DNA from: Lachnospiraceae bacterium UBA1721
GTDB taxonomy: Bacteria > Bacillota > Clostridia > Lachnospirales > Lachnospiraceae
DNA: 15,235 nt
Assembly (NCBI GenBank): GCA_002317155.1
Contig: DCIR01000001.1
Span: 1 to 15,235, forward strand
Direction: 5' to 3'
The notes beneath the pieces were generated by a model, which was not told where the DNA came from, did not search any database, and saw only the letters and a list, made by a program, of their open reading frames with translations. Below, piece after piece: positions 1 to 7,606 of this stretch (the first letter of the stretch is position 1; each line of letters begins with the position of its first letter). A program made the translations under genes and the position numbers.

Positions 1-130
1 AGCGGCTTGTCCACGAAGACTAACATACTCTGTGTACAATTTTTATCATTTTGTAGATATGCTCACAATACAGCAATTTAGCATATAAACGTACTTGGAT
101 AAATAAGAAGATTAAATATTAGAATAATAT

Positions 131-156
131 GCAGGAGATGCTTAAGCATCTCCTGT
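131..156 (-). terminator. Palindromic hairpin after the PfoR/EIIC gene
   Basis: Positions 132-155 form a perfect 24-bp palindrome: arms CAGGAGATGC and GCATCTCCTG around TTAA, plus a G-U pair at the ends. It sits 6 bases beyond the stop codon of the minus-strand transporter gene. Read on the minus strand, the hairpin is followed by a T-rich but interrupted stretch rather than a clean U-run. It is either a weak intrinsic terminator or a 3'-end stabilising stem. Confidence 0.6.
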
Positions 157-161
157 TGTCG

Positions 162-1349
162 TTATGAATTAAGATTGAGGTCGCCGTCCTTGATCCATCC
201 AAGCTTGCGCTCGATAGCACCGAAGATAAGAGTAAGTACTGCAGGAAGTACGATGCATATAAGGATGAGACCGATCCAGTCAAATGCAGTGATGGCTGAT
301 TTGGTGCCGGCAGCGATATCGTTAACCCAACCGGTATATACACCAATCTGTCCGACAAATCCGCATGTACCCATGCCGGAAGAAATTGCGGCACCGTTCA
401 TTTGAAGCTTGAATACACAAGTTGCAAGAGGTCCGGTTATTGCAGATGTGAGTATCGGTGCAATCCAGATTTTAGGATTTCTGACGATGTTGCCCATCTG
501 GAGCATACTGGTTCCGATACCCTGAGAGATGAGACCACCGAATTTATTTTCCTTGAAGCTCATAACGGCAAAACCAACCATCTGTGCGCAGCATCCTGCT
601 ACGGCAGCACCACCTGCTAGGCCGGTCAGACTTAATGCCGCGCAGATTGCAGCACTGCTGATAGGAAGGGTAAGTGCGATACCTACTACTACAGATACAA
701 GGATACCCATGAGTAAGGGCTGAAGTTCGGTAGCCCACATGATGAACTGACCAAGAGCGCTTGCGGCTTTGCCAATCCAGGGAGCAATCAGGAATGAAAG
801 GAGTGAACCTACTCCGATAGTTACCAGAGGAGTTACGAGAATATCGACTTTGGTTTCTTTAGATACCAGTTTACCAAGCTCTGTGGCAATGATGGCAATC
901 AGCAATACGGCAAGAGGACCACCTGCACCGCCGAGGGTATTGGCCGCAGCACCGACTGCAAGCATTGAGAACAGTACGAGGTTGGGGGCCTTGAGAACAT
1001 AAGCGATGGCAACGGCCATTGCGGGACCGGCTACACCTTTCGCAAAGGTTCCCATAGCGTTTAGAAACAGACCGATAACCTGAAGGAATGATATGTCGAG
1101 CTCTGATACCTTGCCAAGAAGCTGCGCATCGGTAAGTCCGAGAGCAGCAATGTCGGCGCCTAACGGACAATTGGCAAGTATCTGCTGACCGATGGTTCCA
1201 ACGATTGTTCCTATTAAAAGAGAAGCGAAAAGACCATGAGCCATAGCTCCCATAGCATCAATGAAGTAGCGCTTCCATGAAAATACTATATCTTTTTTCT
1301 TAAGAAAGGCTGAGAATTTAGTTTCTTTCTTTGTGGTAGTGCTTGCCAT
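162..1349 (-). CDS. PfoR / PTS_EIIC_2-family membrane transporter, orphan EIIC
   Basis: This 395-residue polytopic membrane protein has a short charged cytoplasmic N-terminus (about residues 1-25, Lys-rich). It continues with roughly nine to ten hydrophobic Gly/Ala-rich segments, including the stretch beginning MGAMAHGLFASLLIGTIVGT and several GGAGG/GLAGG turns. From memory this matches the EIIC-like family containing Clostridium perfringens PfoR (COG3641, Pfam PTS_EIIC_2), usually annotated 'PTS sugar transporter subunit IIC'. No EIIA, EIIB or sugar enzyme is adjacent, so phosphotransfer-coupled sugar uptake is not supported here. The gene is downstream of, and probably cotranscribed with, the NiaR-like regulator (67-bp gap). 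The start is backed by GGAGGAAA just upstream. Its substrate may be niacin or another NAD precursor; that is inference from context. Family assignment is fairly sure, substrate unknown. Confidence 0.8.
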   Translation of the reverse strand: MASTTTKKETKFSAFLKKKDIVFSWKRYFIDAMGAMAHGLFASLLIGTIVGTIGQQILANCPLGADIAALGLTDAQLLGKVSELDISFLQVIGLFLNAMGTFAKGVAGPAMAVAIAYVLKAPNLVLFSMLAVGAAANTLGGAGGPLAVLLIAIIATELGKLVSKETKVDILVTPLVTIGVGSLLSFLIAPWIGKAASALGQFIMWATELQPLLMGILVSVVVGIALTLPISSAAICAALSLTGLAGGAAVAGCCAQMVGFAVMSFKENKFGGLISQGIGTSMLQMGNIVRNPKIWIAPILTSAITGPLATCVFKLQMNGAAISSGMGTCGFVGQIGVYTGWVNDIAAGTKSAITAFDWIGLILICIVLPAVLTLIFGAIERKLGWIKDGDLNLNS

Positions 1350-1388
1350 TTTAGTTTCCTCCGTAGTTGGATGTTATATCTTTTTATG

Positions 1389-1415
1389 TATTGTCAGAAT
1401 AGATTGCAGACAATA
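1389..1415. repeat. Inverted repeat between the regulator and transporter genes
   Basis: TATTGTC (1389-1395) and GACAATA (1409-1415) form a 7-bp inverted repeat with a 13-base centre, starting two bases beyond the regulator's stop codon. No U-run follows on the minus strand, so it is not a normal terminator. It could be a partial attenuating stem, an RNA-processing site or a second operator. No function can be shown. Confidence 0.35.
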
Positions 1416-1416
1416 A

Positions 1417-1971
1417 TCAGTTGTTTTCAAAATATTTAGTGAGAGCAGCCGGTTCGTAATCTGTAAGCGGAGCTAAAAAGCCGTTGTCGCGAAGGGCTTC
1501 TTCAACACGTGTTAAGGTAGCTGTATCCTTGGCTACTATAGTGTGATAATGATATCCGTTTGTGATGGTAAGCAAAGGACTGGATTTTCCTTGTTTTATA
1601 TCATCACAGAATACATTTACATCATGTCTGGATGCGATATTAAGCTTGGCGTGTATTTCGTTATAGACATGGTGCGATATGAAAACGTCTTTTACCTCTG
1701 CGCCAAGATCGACTATCAGGTTGAGTTCCTTTTCGGTTTCATTAACCGTATGTCTTACTTTGAAGACTCGCTCGACATATTGCGTGGGAATTATTATATA
1801 GCCCTTGGGTGTGGACAGTATCATGTTGCCCTCTGCGCGTAGTGACTCGATGTCGGATACAATGATCTGTCTGCTTACACCGAGCTGCGAGGACAGAGCT
1901 GATCCCGAAACGGCAGCTTCGGACTGTTTTAATATATGTAATATTTCAGAATGTCTTTCTTTAAGTGTCAT
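1417..1971 (-). CDS. niaR: NiaR-like transcriptional repressor (HTH_11 + 3H domain)
   Basis: The protein has 184 residues, the usual size for NiaR/YrxA. Residues 5-60 form a winged helix-turn-helix of the HTH_11 type, with recognition segment SSQLGVSRQIIVSDIESLR. Residues about 72-175 match the 3H domain: histidines H100/H101, H107 and H141/H143 in the SHHVYNEIH and NGYHYH motifs are the candidate metal ligands that give the domain its name. NiaR homologues bind nicotinic acid and repress niacin uptake and NAD synthesis genes. This gene heads a leftward operon with the PfoR/EIIC transporter, and a palindrome with TTTACA/TGTAAA arms lies 86 bp upstream, consistent with autoregulation. The ribosome site GGAGG lies just upstream of the ATG. 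NiaR is the best assignment; a paralogue sensing another small molecule is possible. Confidence 0.82.
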   Translation of the reverse strand: MTLKERHSEILHILKQSEAAVSGSALSSQLGVSRQIIVSDIESLRAEGNMILSTPKGYIIIPTQYVERVFKVRHTVNETEKELNLIVDLGAEVKDVFISHHVYNEIHAKLNIASRHDVNVFCDDIKQGKSSPLLTITNGYHYHTIVAKDTATLTRVEEALRDNGFLAPLTDYEPAALTKYFENN

Positions 1972-2043
1972 TTTAACCTCCGCTTTGTTAAGGCTTATAT
2001 TATTACAGAACTAAAGAAGGTCAGATGCTTAATTTACCATAAG

Positions 2044-2070
2044 TTTACAGCTTGGGTTTACAGCTGTAAA
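2044..2070. promoter_or_regulatory. Palindromic operator candidate upstream of the niaR-like gene
   Basis: TTTACAGCTGTAAA at 2057-2070 is a perfect 14-bp palindrome. A further TTTACAG half-site occurs in direct orientation at 2044-2050. On the minus strand, TTTACA (2070-2065) followed by a 17-base spacer and TAAACT could serve as -35 and -10 for the regulator gene, so a bound dimer would block transcription. NiaR sites reported in Firmicutes are short palindromes, which is why NiaR is the favoured binder, but I cannot compare matrices here. Confidence 0.5.
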
Positions 2071-2220
2071 TATAAATGTACACAAAATATCTTTTAATGA
2101 TTAATGCGCTTTTATTTCAGTTTGCATAATTTTTTTTATTTTTGAGCAAATATATGTTATTGTTTTCTGTATATATAAGTGAACAGAAAAAAATAAGCGC
2201 ATTGCGCAAGGAGAATGATT

Positions 2221-3516
2221 ATGAAGAAAAAGATTTTAGCTGGATTATTAATACTTGCCTCTATGGCAACAATGGCAGGATGTGGGAACGGTAATATGCA
2301 GATATTGACACCGCCTGAGGAGGACCCTACTCATAATACTGGCACTAGTGAACCTGCGATAACCGGAGGTGTATCCGGATATGAATTTCAGGAGCGTCAG
2401 ATGAGTGCTAATAACACAATCAATTCAGCAATCATAACAGATATGATTGCCGAGGCAAACGCAGGTGCAAATGTAATGTATAGCCCTACAAGCCTTAACC
2501 TGGCACTCGGACTTGCAGGTGAAGGTGCAAGCGGAGAGGGAAGAGAGCTTATAAATACATTCCTTGGAACAGACAACTATGCAGACAGAGCGCAGCAGCT
2601 CATGAACGGTTTTGCGGATTACAATTTTGAAGATGAATATGAAGGTTATTCTTGCAAGCTTGAAGTGGCTAATGCATTATGGGTCGATAAGCGTATAAAG
2701 CTTAATAAGGAATTTGAGTCTGTAGCTTCAGCTAAATATCAGGCTAAGGCAGGTGAGGTTGATTTTTCTGATGCACAGAATGCCTGCGATAAGATAAATA
2801 AATGGGCTAATGATAATACACACGGACTTATTCCTGCAATTGTTGACCCATCAGTGATAAATCCTGATACTCGACTTTGCATCACCAACTCTTTGTATTT
2901 TGAATCAGCTTGGTCTGAAGAGTGGAGTTTAAACCCGAATGAAGCAGATTTTACTCTTTTTGACGGAAGCACTCAGCAGATTAATTATATAAGCAGTGAG
3001 GGCGGAGCTTATTATGAAAACGAGTATGCGACTGCTTTCTCTTGCTCGTATATCAATGGAATCAAGTTCATAGGAATTCTTCCTAAGGCAGAAGGTGAGT
3101 TTACACTTGAAGGTCTTGATATTGACAGTCTCTTGGCGTCTAAGAATTACAATCATGACGAGCTTTACTACAAGATGCCCAGACTTAATTTTGAGACTTC
3201 TAACTCTTTGAACGATGCATTCAAGGCAATTGGTATGGGGAAACTGTTTGGAGAAGGCGCAGGATTTGATGGTATTGCTCAGGATGACAACCTTTTTATC
3301 AGCAGCATTATTCAGAAGACAAAGCTTGAACTTGATCAGTACGGAACCAAGGCTGCGGCAGTCACTGCGATTATGATGGATTGTGAGACTGCAACAATGA
3401 TTGAGGAAGATCCTATAGTTAGAAGAGTATACCTTGACAGACCTTTTGCTTTCCTCATCTATGACGAGGAGAACGCTGAGATTCTTTTCATGGGTAAAGT
3501 TGTAACTGCACTTTAA
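2221..3516 (+). CDS. Secreted serpin-family protease inhibitor, lipoprotein
   Basis: The predicted protein has 431 residues. The ATG at 2221 is preferred over the one at 2215 because AAGGAG ends 7 bases before it but only 1 base before the other. Residues 1-21 are a lipoprotein signal peptide ending in the lipobox MAGC (lipidated C21), so the protein is anchored outside the membrane. A Thr/Pro/Gly linker follows, then a full serpin fold from about residue 60. The reactive-loop hinge is GTKAAAVTA (G375-A383) and the C-terminus VYLDRPFAFLIYDEENAEI with FMGKVV is the typical serpin end. The small residues in the hinge argue for a true inhibitor. Aligned by eye with alpha-1-antitrypsin, the stretch from hinge Gly to the conserved RPF is about 8 residues longer, so the P1 residue (E389 by simple counting) is uncertain. 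The likely role is inhibition of extracellular serine proteases from host or competitors. Monocistronic. Confidence 0.93.
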   Translation: MKKKILAGLLILASMATMAGCGNGNMQILTPPEEDPTHNTGTSEPAITGGVSGYEFQERQMSANNTINSAIITDMIAEANAGANVMYSPTSLNLALGLAGEGASGEGRELINTFLGTDNYADRAQQLMNGFADYNFEDEYEGYSCKLEVANALWVDKRIKLNKEFESVASAKYQAKAGEVDFSDAQNACDKINKWANDNTHGLIPAIVDPSVINPDTRLCITNSLYFESAWSEEWSLNPNEADFTLFDGSTQQINYISSEGGAYYENEYATAFSCSYINGIKFIGILPKAEGEFTLEGLDIDSLLASKNYNHDELYYKMPRLNFETSNSLNDAFKAIGMGKLFGEGAGFDGIAQDDNLFISSIIQKTKLELDQYGTKAAAVTAIMMDCETATMIEEDPIVRRVYLDRPFAFLIYDEENAEILFMGKVVTAL

Positions 3517-3587
3517 TATTGAATGTGTAGTGATGATAAAAAATCGTGATAAAGAAATGATAATCCAGAATAGACAATGATGTTTCG

Positions 3588-3622
3588 GCACAGTCGCAAA
3601 AAAGCGGCTGTGCTGTTTTTTT
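3588..3622 (+). terminator. Intrinsic terminator of the serpin gene
   Basis: A 10-bp stem, GCACAGTCGC (3588-3597) with GCGGCTGTGC (3604-3613), has an all-A hexaloop, one G-U pair and a run of seven T at 3616-3622. It lies 71 bases after the serpin stop. Confidence 0.93.
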
Positions 3623-3633
3623 ATGGCTTTATT

Positions 3634-3642
3634 TGATATAAT
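3634..3642 (+). promoter_or_regulatory. Extended -10 promoter for the TPR/DUF4037/DUF4125 operon
   Basis: TGATATAAT contains a consensus -10 hexamer (3637-3642) with the TGn extension. No good -35 exists; at the expected distance the sequence is the T-run of the preceding terminator. Transcription would begin near 3650, giving a leader of about 70 bases before the GGAG ribosome site at 3711-3714. Confidence 0.6.
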
Positions 3643-3720
3643 ACTTGGGTATTGGGACGGGTTGTTCAATAGTAAAATTATGCTTAGTATGTTATTAACA
3701 CAGAATGAACGGAGTGTGTT

Positions 3721-6159
3721 ATGGATATAGCAGGTATTTTAGAGGCCGAGGATCGGCTTTTTAATGAAAATAGAGCAGAAGAAGTAGAGGGCTTACTTAT
3801 CGGAGCAATCAGTGTTGCACTTGATGAGCAGGATGGATATGCCATGCTGTCGCTCTTGAATGAATTGATAGGTTATTACAGAGAGACTTCCCGCTATGAG
3901 GATGCATATAAGATTGCAACAGAGATTGAAACCGTTGCAGGACAGATTCTCCCTGAAAAATCGGTTCAGTATGCTACTTCTTTATTAAATATTGCGACTG
4001 CCTACAGGGCCGGCGGACGATTGGAAGATGCTTTGGCATATTACAAGAGGGTTGAGGTAATATACGATGAGATATTAGAGCCCGACAGTATGCTTATGGC
4101 TAGTCTTCGCAATAATGAGTCGCTTCTTTATCAGGAGATGGGAGCATTCGAGGAATCTAAAAAGATGCTCGAGGTGGCTCTTGAAATAGTGGTTGCCAAG
4201 GGAGAGCATTATGAGGAAGCGGTGACCAGAGCTAATCTGGCAGGAACCTGTATGCAGTTGGGCGAGCTGGATGAAGGCTATGAATATGCTGCCGGAGCTA
4301 TTGAACTTTTTAATGAGCTTGATGTTACTGACGGACATTTTGCCGCAGCTTTGTCTGCACTGGGCAGCTATTATTACATCAAGGGTGAATTCGCAGCCGG
4401 AGCACAGGTATTTAAGACAGCTATGCTCACAATGGAGACTTCACTCGGAAGAAACGGCTATTATGAGAGGCTAAAGGCCAATTACGAGGCCTGCATTGCG
4501 GCGATGGAAGATGAAGAATCGAGTGTAGGCGATGAGGAAGATAAGAACGCCGGGGATAGCCGAGATGGTGAGGCCGATAAGACAGTAAGCACCGAAAAGA
4601 TAAATACAGATAATTCAGATGCAGACAAGCCCATGCGCGGAATGGATATCTGCAGAGAATATTATTTTGCTGTGGGAGCACCTATGCTCGCGGACAAGTT
4701 CTCTGAATATCTCGGAGATATAACAGTTGGACTGGCGGGAGAAGGCTCGGACTGCTATGGATATGATGATGAGATTTCACGTGATCACGACTGGGGACCC
4801 GAGTTTTGTATTTGGGTCAGTGATGAGGTTTATGAAAAGATTGGCGAGCATCTGGAGAAAGCATATGCAGAACTTCCCGCCGAGTATAAGGGAAATAAGC
4901 GTTCAAAGTCAGTACAGGGCGCCGGACGAAGAGGAGTAATCAAGGTCTCAGATTATTGCAAGAGATTATTGGGAACCACATGTACCAATCCCGAAATGAT
5001 TCGTGAGGAGATTGATTGGAGAAACGTGAGTGATGCCGGTCTTTCTGCCTTTGTAAACGGGGATATCTGGAGCAGTGGAGACGGAGTGCTGGTTGCACTC
5101 AGGGAAAAAATTGCAGAAGGTTATCCGGAGTCAATAAGATATGCTAAGCTTGCGGAGAGCTGTGCCCTGTTTTCACAGGCTGGGCAGTATAATTATAACA
5201 GGTGCCTCGACAGAGGTGATATGATTACCGCTGATATAATGAAGGCCGATGCATGCAGAGAAGCGATGAAGATTCTCTATTATGTGGAGAATAAGTTCGC
5301 ACCTCATGATAAATGGCTTCTTAAGGGAATTGAGTCTCTGGGCGGTGAGGAAGCAATGTTTATGAAGGGCATCCTTGCGCTGATTATGAGCGGAGACAGG
5401 CAGACTACAGCTGATTCTATTGAGAAACTTGGTACTGTGCTCGCGATGGCAATGTATAAGAGGGATATCATCAGCGATGTAGATCCTTATCTTGATCATC
5501 ACACGGAAGAATTGATGATGAAGAGTATTTATGCCTGTGAGTCTGACGAGGAACTTACACTTAAGATTGCCAAGGTTGAATTCGCAGCCTTTGATAAGGT
5601 TAAAAATGAAGGCGGACGTGCTTCGTGCCAAAATGATTGGCCTACATTCGGAATAATGAGAAGAAGCCAGTATCTTACCTGGAACAGAACGATGCTTCTT
5701 CAGTATTTGTATGATTTTGAACGAGAGATGCGCCACGGACATAATCTGATTACGGAAAAGTATGGCCGTATGATGCAGAGTACCGCGCCTGAAAAATACG
5801 AGGAAATCAAGAAACATTTCCCGGAGCTTACAGATGAAAAGAAGGCTATCATCGAAGCTATATGTGAGATTCAGGTCGGATGGATGGAAGAATTTTCAGC
5901 CGAATATCCCAAGCTTTCGGGTAAGGCGAGAACGGTTCACACATACGATGATAAATTCTATGACACCTCTTATGAGACATATTTAAGAGGCGAGATAAGT
6001 ACTTATTCTGATAAGATGCTCGAGCTATATGCAAGGTTTATTGTGGGACTGTCGCAGGAAAATAAGAATCTGGCGCGCATGACAATGGAAAACAGTTGCA
6101 GACTATATGGCTATGAGAGTCTTGAGGATGCTGAGAGGCAGCAGGTTTCTATAAATTGA
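3721..6159 (+). CDS. TPR - DUF4037 - DUF4125 fusion protein
   Basis: This is a soluble 812-residue protein with no signal peptide. Residues about 1-260 are tetratricopeptide-like helical repeats (for example NIATAYRAGGRLEDALAYYK and NESLLYQEMGAFEESKKMLE). Residues about 262-305 are a very acidic Asp/Glu/Ser linker. Residues about 308-500 match DUF4037: the core contains G342-S343, then YDDEISRDHDWGP with D355 and D357. That spacing resembles the G-S-x(9-13)-D-x-D signature of the polymerase-beta nucleotidyltransferase fold, although I cannot place a convincing third acidic residue. Residues about 600-805 match DUF4125: NEGGRASCQNDW (629-640), MRRSQYLTWN (646-655) and HGHNLITEKY (672-681). GGAG stands 6 bases before the start. 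It heads an operon with an SDR enzyme 13 bases downstream. The substrate is unknown; nucleotidyl transfer or a degenerate NTase scaffold is inference. Confidence 0.85.
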   Translation: MDIAGILEAEDRLFNENRAEEVEGLLIGAISVALDEQDGYAMLSLLNELIGYYRETSRYEDAYKIATEIETVAGQILPEKSVQYATSLLNIATAYRAGGRLEDALAYYKRVEVIYDEILEPDSMLMASLRNNESLLYQEMGAFEESKKMLEVALEIVVAKGEHYEEAVTRANLAGTCMQLGELDEGYEYAAGAIELFNELDVTDGHFAAALSALGSYYYIKGEFAAGAQVFKTAMLTMETSLGRNGYYERLKANYEACIAAMEDEESSVGDEEDKNAGDSRDGEADKTVSTEKINTDNSDADKPMRGMDICREYYFAVGAPMLADKFSEYLGDITVGLAGEGSDCYGYDDEISRDHDWGPEFCIWVSDEVYEKIGEHLEKAYAELPAEYKGNKRSKSVQGAGRRGVIKVSDYCKRLLGTTCTNPEMIREEIDWRNVSDAGLSAFVNGDIWSSGDGVLVALREKIAEGYPESIRYAKLAESCALFSQAGQYNYNRCLDRGDMITADIMKADACREAMKILYYVENKFAPHDKWLLKGIESLGGEEAMFMKGILALIMSGDRQTTADSIEKLGTVLAMAMYKRDIISDVDPYLDHHTEELMMKSIYACESDEELTLKIAKVEFAAFDKVKNEGGRASCQNDWPTFGIMRRSQYLTWNRTMLLQYLYDFEREMRHGHNLITEKYGRMMQSTAPEKYEEIKKHFPELTDEKKAIIEAICEIQVGWMEEFSAEYPKLSGKARTVHTYDDKFYDTSYETYLRGEISTYSDKMLELYARFIVGLSQENKNLARMTMENSCRLYGYESLEDAERQQVSIN

Positions 6160-6172
6160 TAAAGGAAATGTT

Positions 6173-6913
6173 ATGCAAAAATCACATAAGCTGGCGCTGG
6201 TTACCGGCGCTTCTAGAGGAATAGGAAAAGCTATAGCAAAACGACTTGCAGGTGAGGGTTATAATCTTGTTATAACCTGCTCAAAAGATAGTGATAATTT
6301 GATTGAAACTGCAAGAGAGATAGAAAATGACTATAGTGTAAAATGTCTTGCAAAGGTAGTGGATGCAGGTTCGTATGAACAGGTGGATGCGCTGTTTTCG
6401 GATAGCATTTTTGAAGAAAACACGCTGGATTTGCTGGTAAACAATGCGGGTATATCATATGTCGGATTGCTACATGAGATGACACCTGAGGAGTGGCATC
6501 GAGTAATGTCTGTCAATCTGGACAGTGTTTTTTACACCTGCAGGAAAGCGGTTCCGATGATGTTAAGCAGTCACGCCGGAAAAATAATTAACATTTCTTC
6601 GGTGTGGGGAAACGTTGGTGCATCGATGGAGGTTGCTTACAGTACTACCAAGGGGGCAATTAATACATTTTCCAAGGCACTTGCAAAAGAACTTGCTCCT
6701 TCGGGGATATCAGTCAATGCTATTGCCTGCGGACTTATAGATACGGCAATGAATGCCTGCTTTACAGAGGAAGATTTGGCGGCTGTCATCGAGGAAATAC
6801 CTGCAGACAGAATCGGTAAGCCTGAGGAGGTTGCGGATTTGGTTGCAAGAATAGCCGGAGCACCGGATTATCTTACCGGACAGGTTATTACTATTGACGG
6901 TGGATGGGTATAG
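6173..6913 (+). CDS. Short-chain dehydrogenase, likely EF-P 5-aminopentanone reductase
   Basis: This classical SDR has 246 residues. TGASRGIG (residues 11-18) binds the dinucleotide phosphates, NNAG is at 90-93, and the catalytic tetrad N115-S143-Y156-K160 is complete. It resembles FabG, but the SSVWGNVGASMEVAYSTTKG segment and CGLIDTAMN are, as I recall, typical of clostridial proteins annotated as elongation factor P 5-aminopentanone reductase (YmfI-like). That enzyme performs the last reduction in making the 5-aminopentanol modification on EF-P in Bacillus subtilis. No efp or other modification gene is in the window. It follows the TPR/DUF4037/DUF4125 gene by 13 bases with AAAGGAAA overlapping the gap, so the two are cotranscribed and probably translationally coupled. 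SDR identity is certain; the EF-P role is moderately supported, and a FabG-like ketoreductase is the alternative. Confidence 0.9.
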   Translation: MQKSHKLALVTGASRGIGKAIAKRLAGEGYNLVITCSKDSDNLIETAREIENDYSVKCLAKVVDAGSYEQVDALFSDSIFEENTLDLLVNNAGISYVGLLHEMTPEEWHRVMSVNLDSVFYTCRKAVPMMLSSHAGKIINISSVWGNVGASMEVAYSTTKGAINTFSKALAKELAPSGISVNAIACGLIDTAMNACFTEEDLAAVIEEIPADRIGKPEEVADLVARIAGAPDYLTGQVITIDGGWV

Positions 6914-6954
6914 AAATATACTTTTTTTAATGAATTCGTATTAGAGGAATAAAT

Positions 6955-7596
6955 ATGAAGAAATATGTTTTGGGATTTATAGGATTGTTCCTGCTTTTGG
7001 TTGACGTGAGAATCGGAGTGATGGCATATCCTGCATTTGAAGCATTCAGAACAGAGGCACCCAATACGGTGGATATGGTAATTCGCCATGTCATCGGAGA
7101 TACGATGGTGGTTGATATTTTTTCAGATGCTATCGGATATATACTTATGGCAATTTCTATGGCTATGTTTGTTCATAGCGTAGCTAATGATAATAATATC
7201 GCACCGACAAAAGCTGAGAAGGTTCTTAAATCACTCGCAGGGGCAAGAGACTGGGCTATCGGTGGATTTTTTATATACATTGCAGAGAGAATAATGCCTT
7301 TCTTTATGAACGGTAATTATAGATTCAGACTCGGATATGCGCTGTATTTTCTGTTGCTTGTAGCAGAGGTTGCGGTATATATCCTGGGAGGACTTGGGGT
7401 ATGTAAGCTGTTGGATAATCTCGCTAATCATACCTATAACAATCTGAGTACTATTTTTATGATGATCAGCATCGGAACATTCATAGTTGCCAGAGTATTG
7501 TTTTTCTATGAATTGACAATAGTGTTCATTATCTACTATGTACTTAGCTTGTTGTTCTTTTTTCTTGCGTGCTATAGGCTTAAAAAATATAATTAG
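6955..7596 (+). CDS. Polytopic membrane protein of unknown function
   Basis: I do not recognise the family. The 213-residue protein is strongly hydrophobic, with about six candidate membrane helices: residues about 4-24, 60-80, 97-117, 122-150, 158-175 and 178-207. It starts MKKY and ends in a basic tail (RLKKYN), consistent with a cytoplasmic C-terminus. No catalytic motif is visible. AGAGGAAT precedes the ATG. It lies 41 bases after the SDR gene with no terminator between and is probably the third gene of that operon. The next gene has its own promoter. Confidence 0.75.
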   Translation: MKKYVLGFIGLFLLLVDVRIGVMAYPAFEAFRTEAPNTVDMVIRHVIGDTMVVDIFSDAIGYILMAISMAMFVHSVANDNNIAPTKAEKVLKSLAGARDWAIGGFFIYIAERIMPFFMNGNYRFRLGYALYFLLLVAEVAVYILGGLGVCKLLDNLANHTYNNLSTIFMMISIGTFIVARVLFFYELTIVFIIYYVLSLLFFFLACYRLKKYN

Positions 7597-7606
7597 TTGT
7601 TGGCTG

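Noticed and set aside
38..60. Isolated DnaA-box-like sequence near the left edge (TGTGTACAA)
   Set aside because: Single, imperfect and not clustered, unlike the right-edge set.
1..130. Possible end of a gene entering from the left
   Set aside because: Plus-strand frames stay open for only a few to about 28 codons and show no recognisable C-terminus, ribosome site or terminator.
2197..2207. GCGCATTGCGC inverted repeat before the serpin ribosome site
   Set aside because: Only 5-bp arms with a 1-base centre; it cannot form a stable RNA hairpin and is too short to claim as an operator.
2929..3669. 246-codon open frame on the minus strand
   Set aside because: It lies antisense to the serpin C-terminus and runs through the serpin terminator; composition (Ser/Ile/Lys/Cys-rich) is that of a shadow frame and no domain is visible.
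5173..5817. 214-codon minus-strand open frame
   Set aside because: Fully antisense to the conserved DUF4037/DUF4125 part of the fusion gene, with no recognisable motif or ribosome site.
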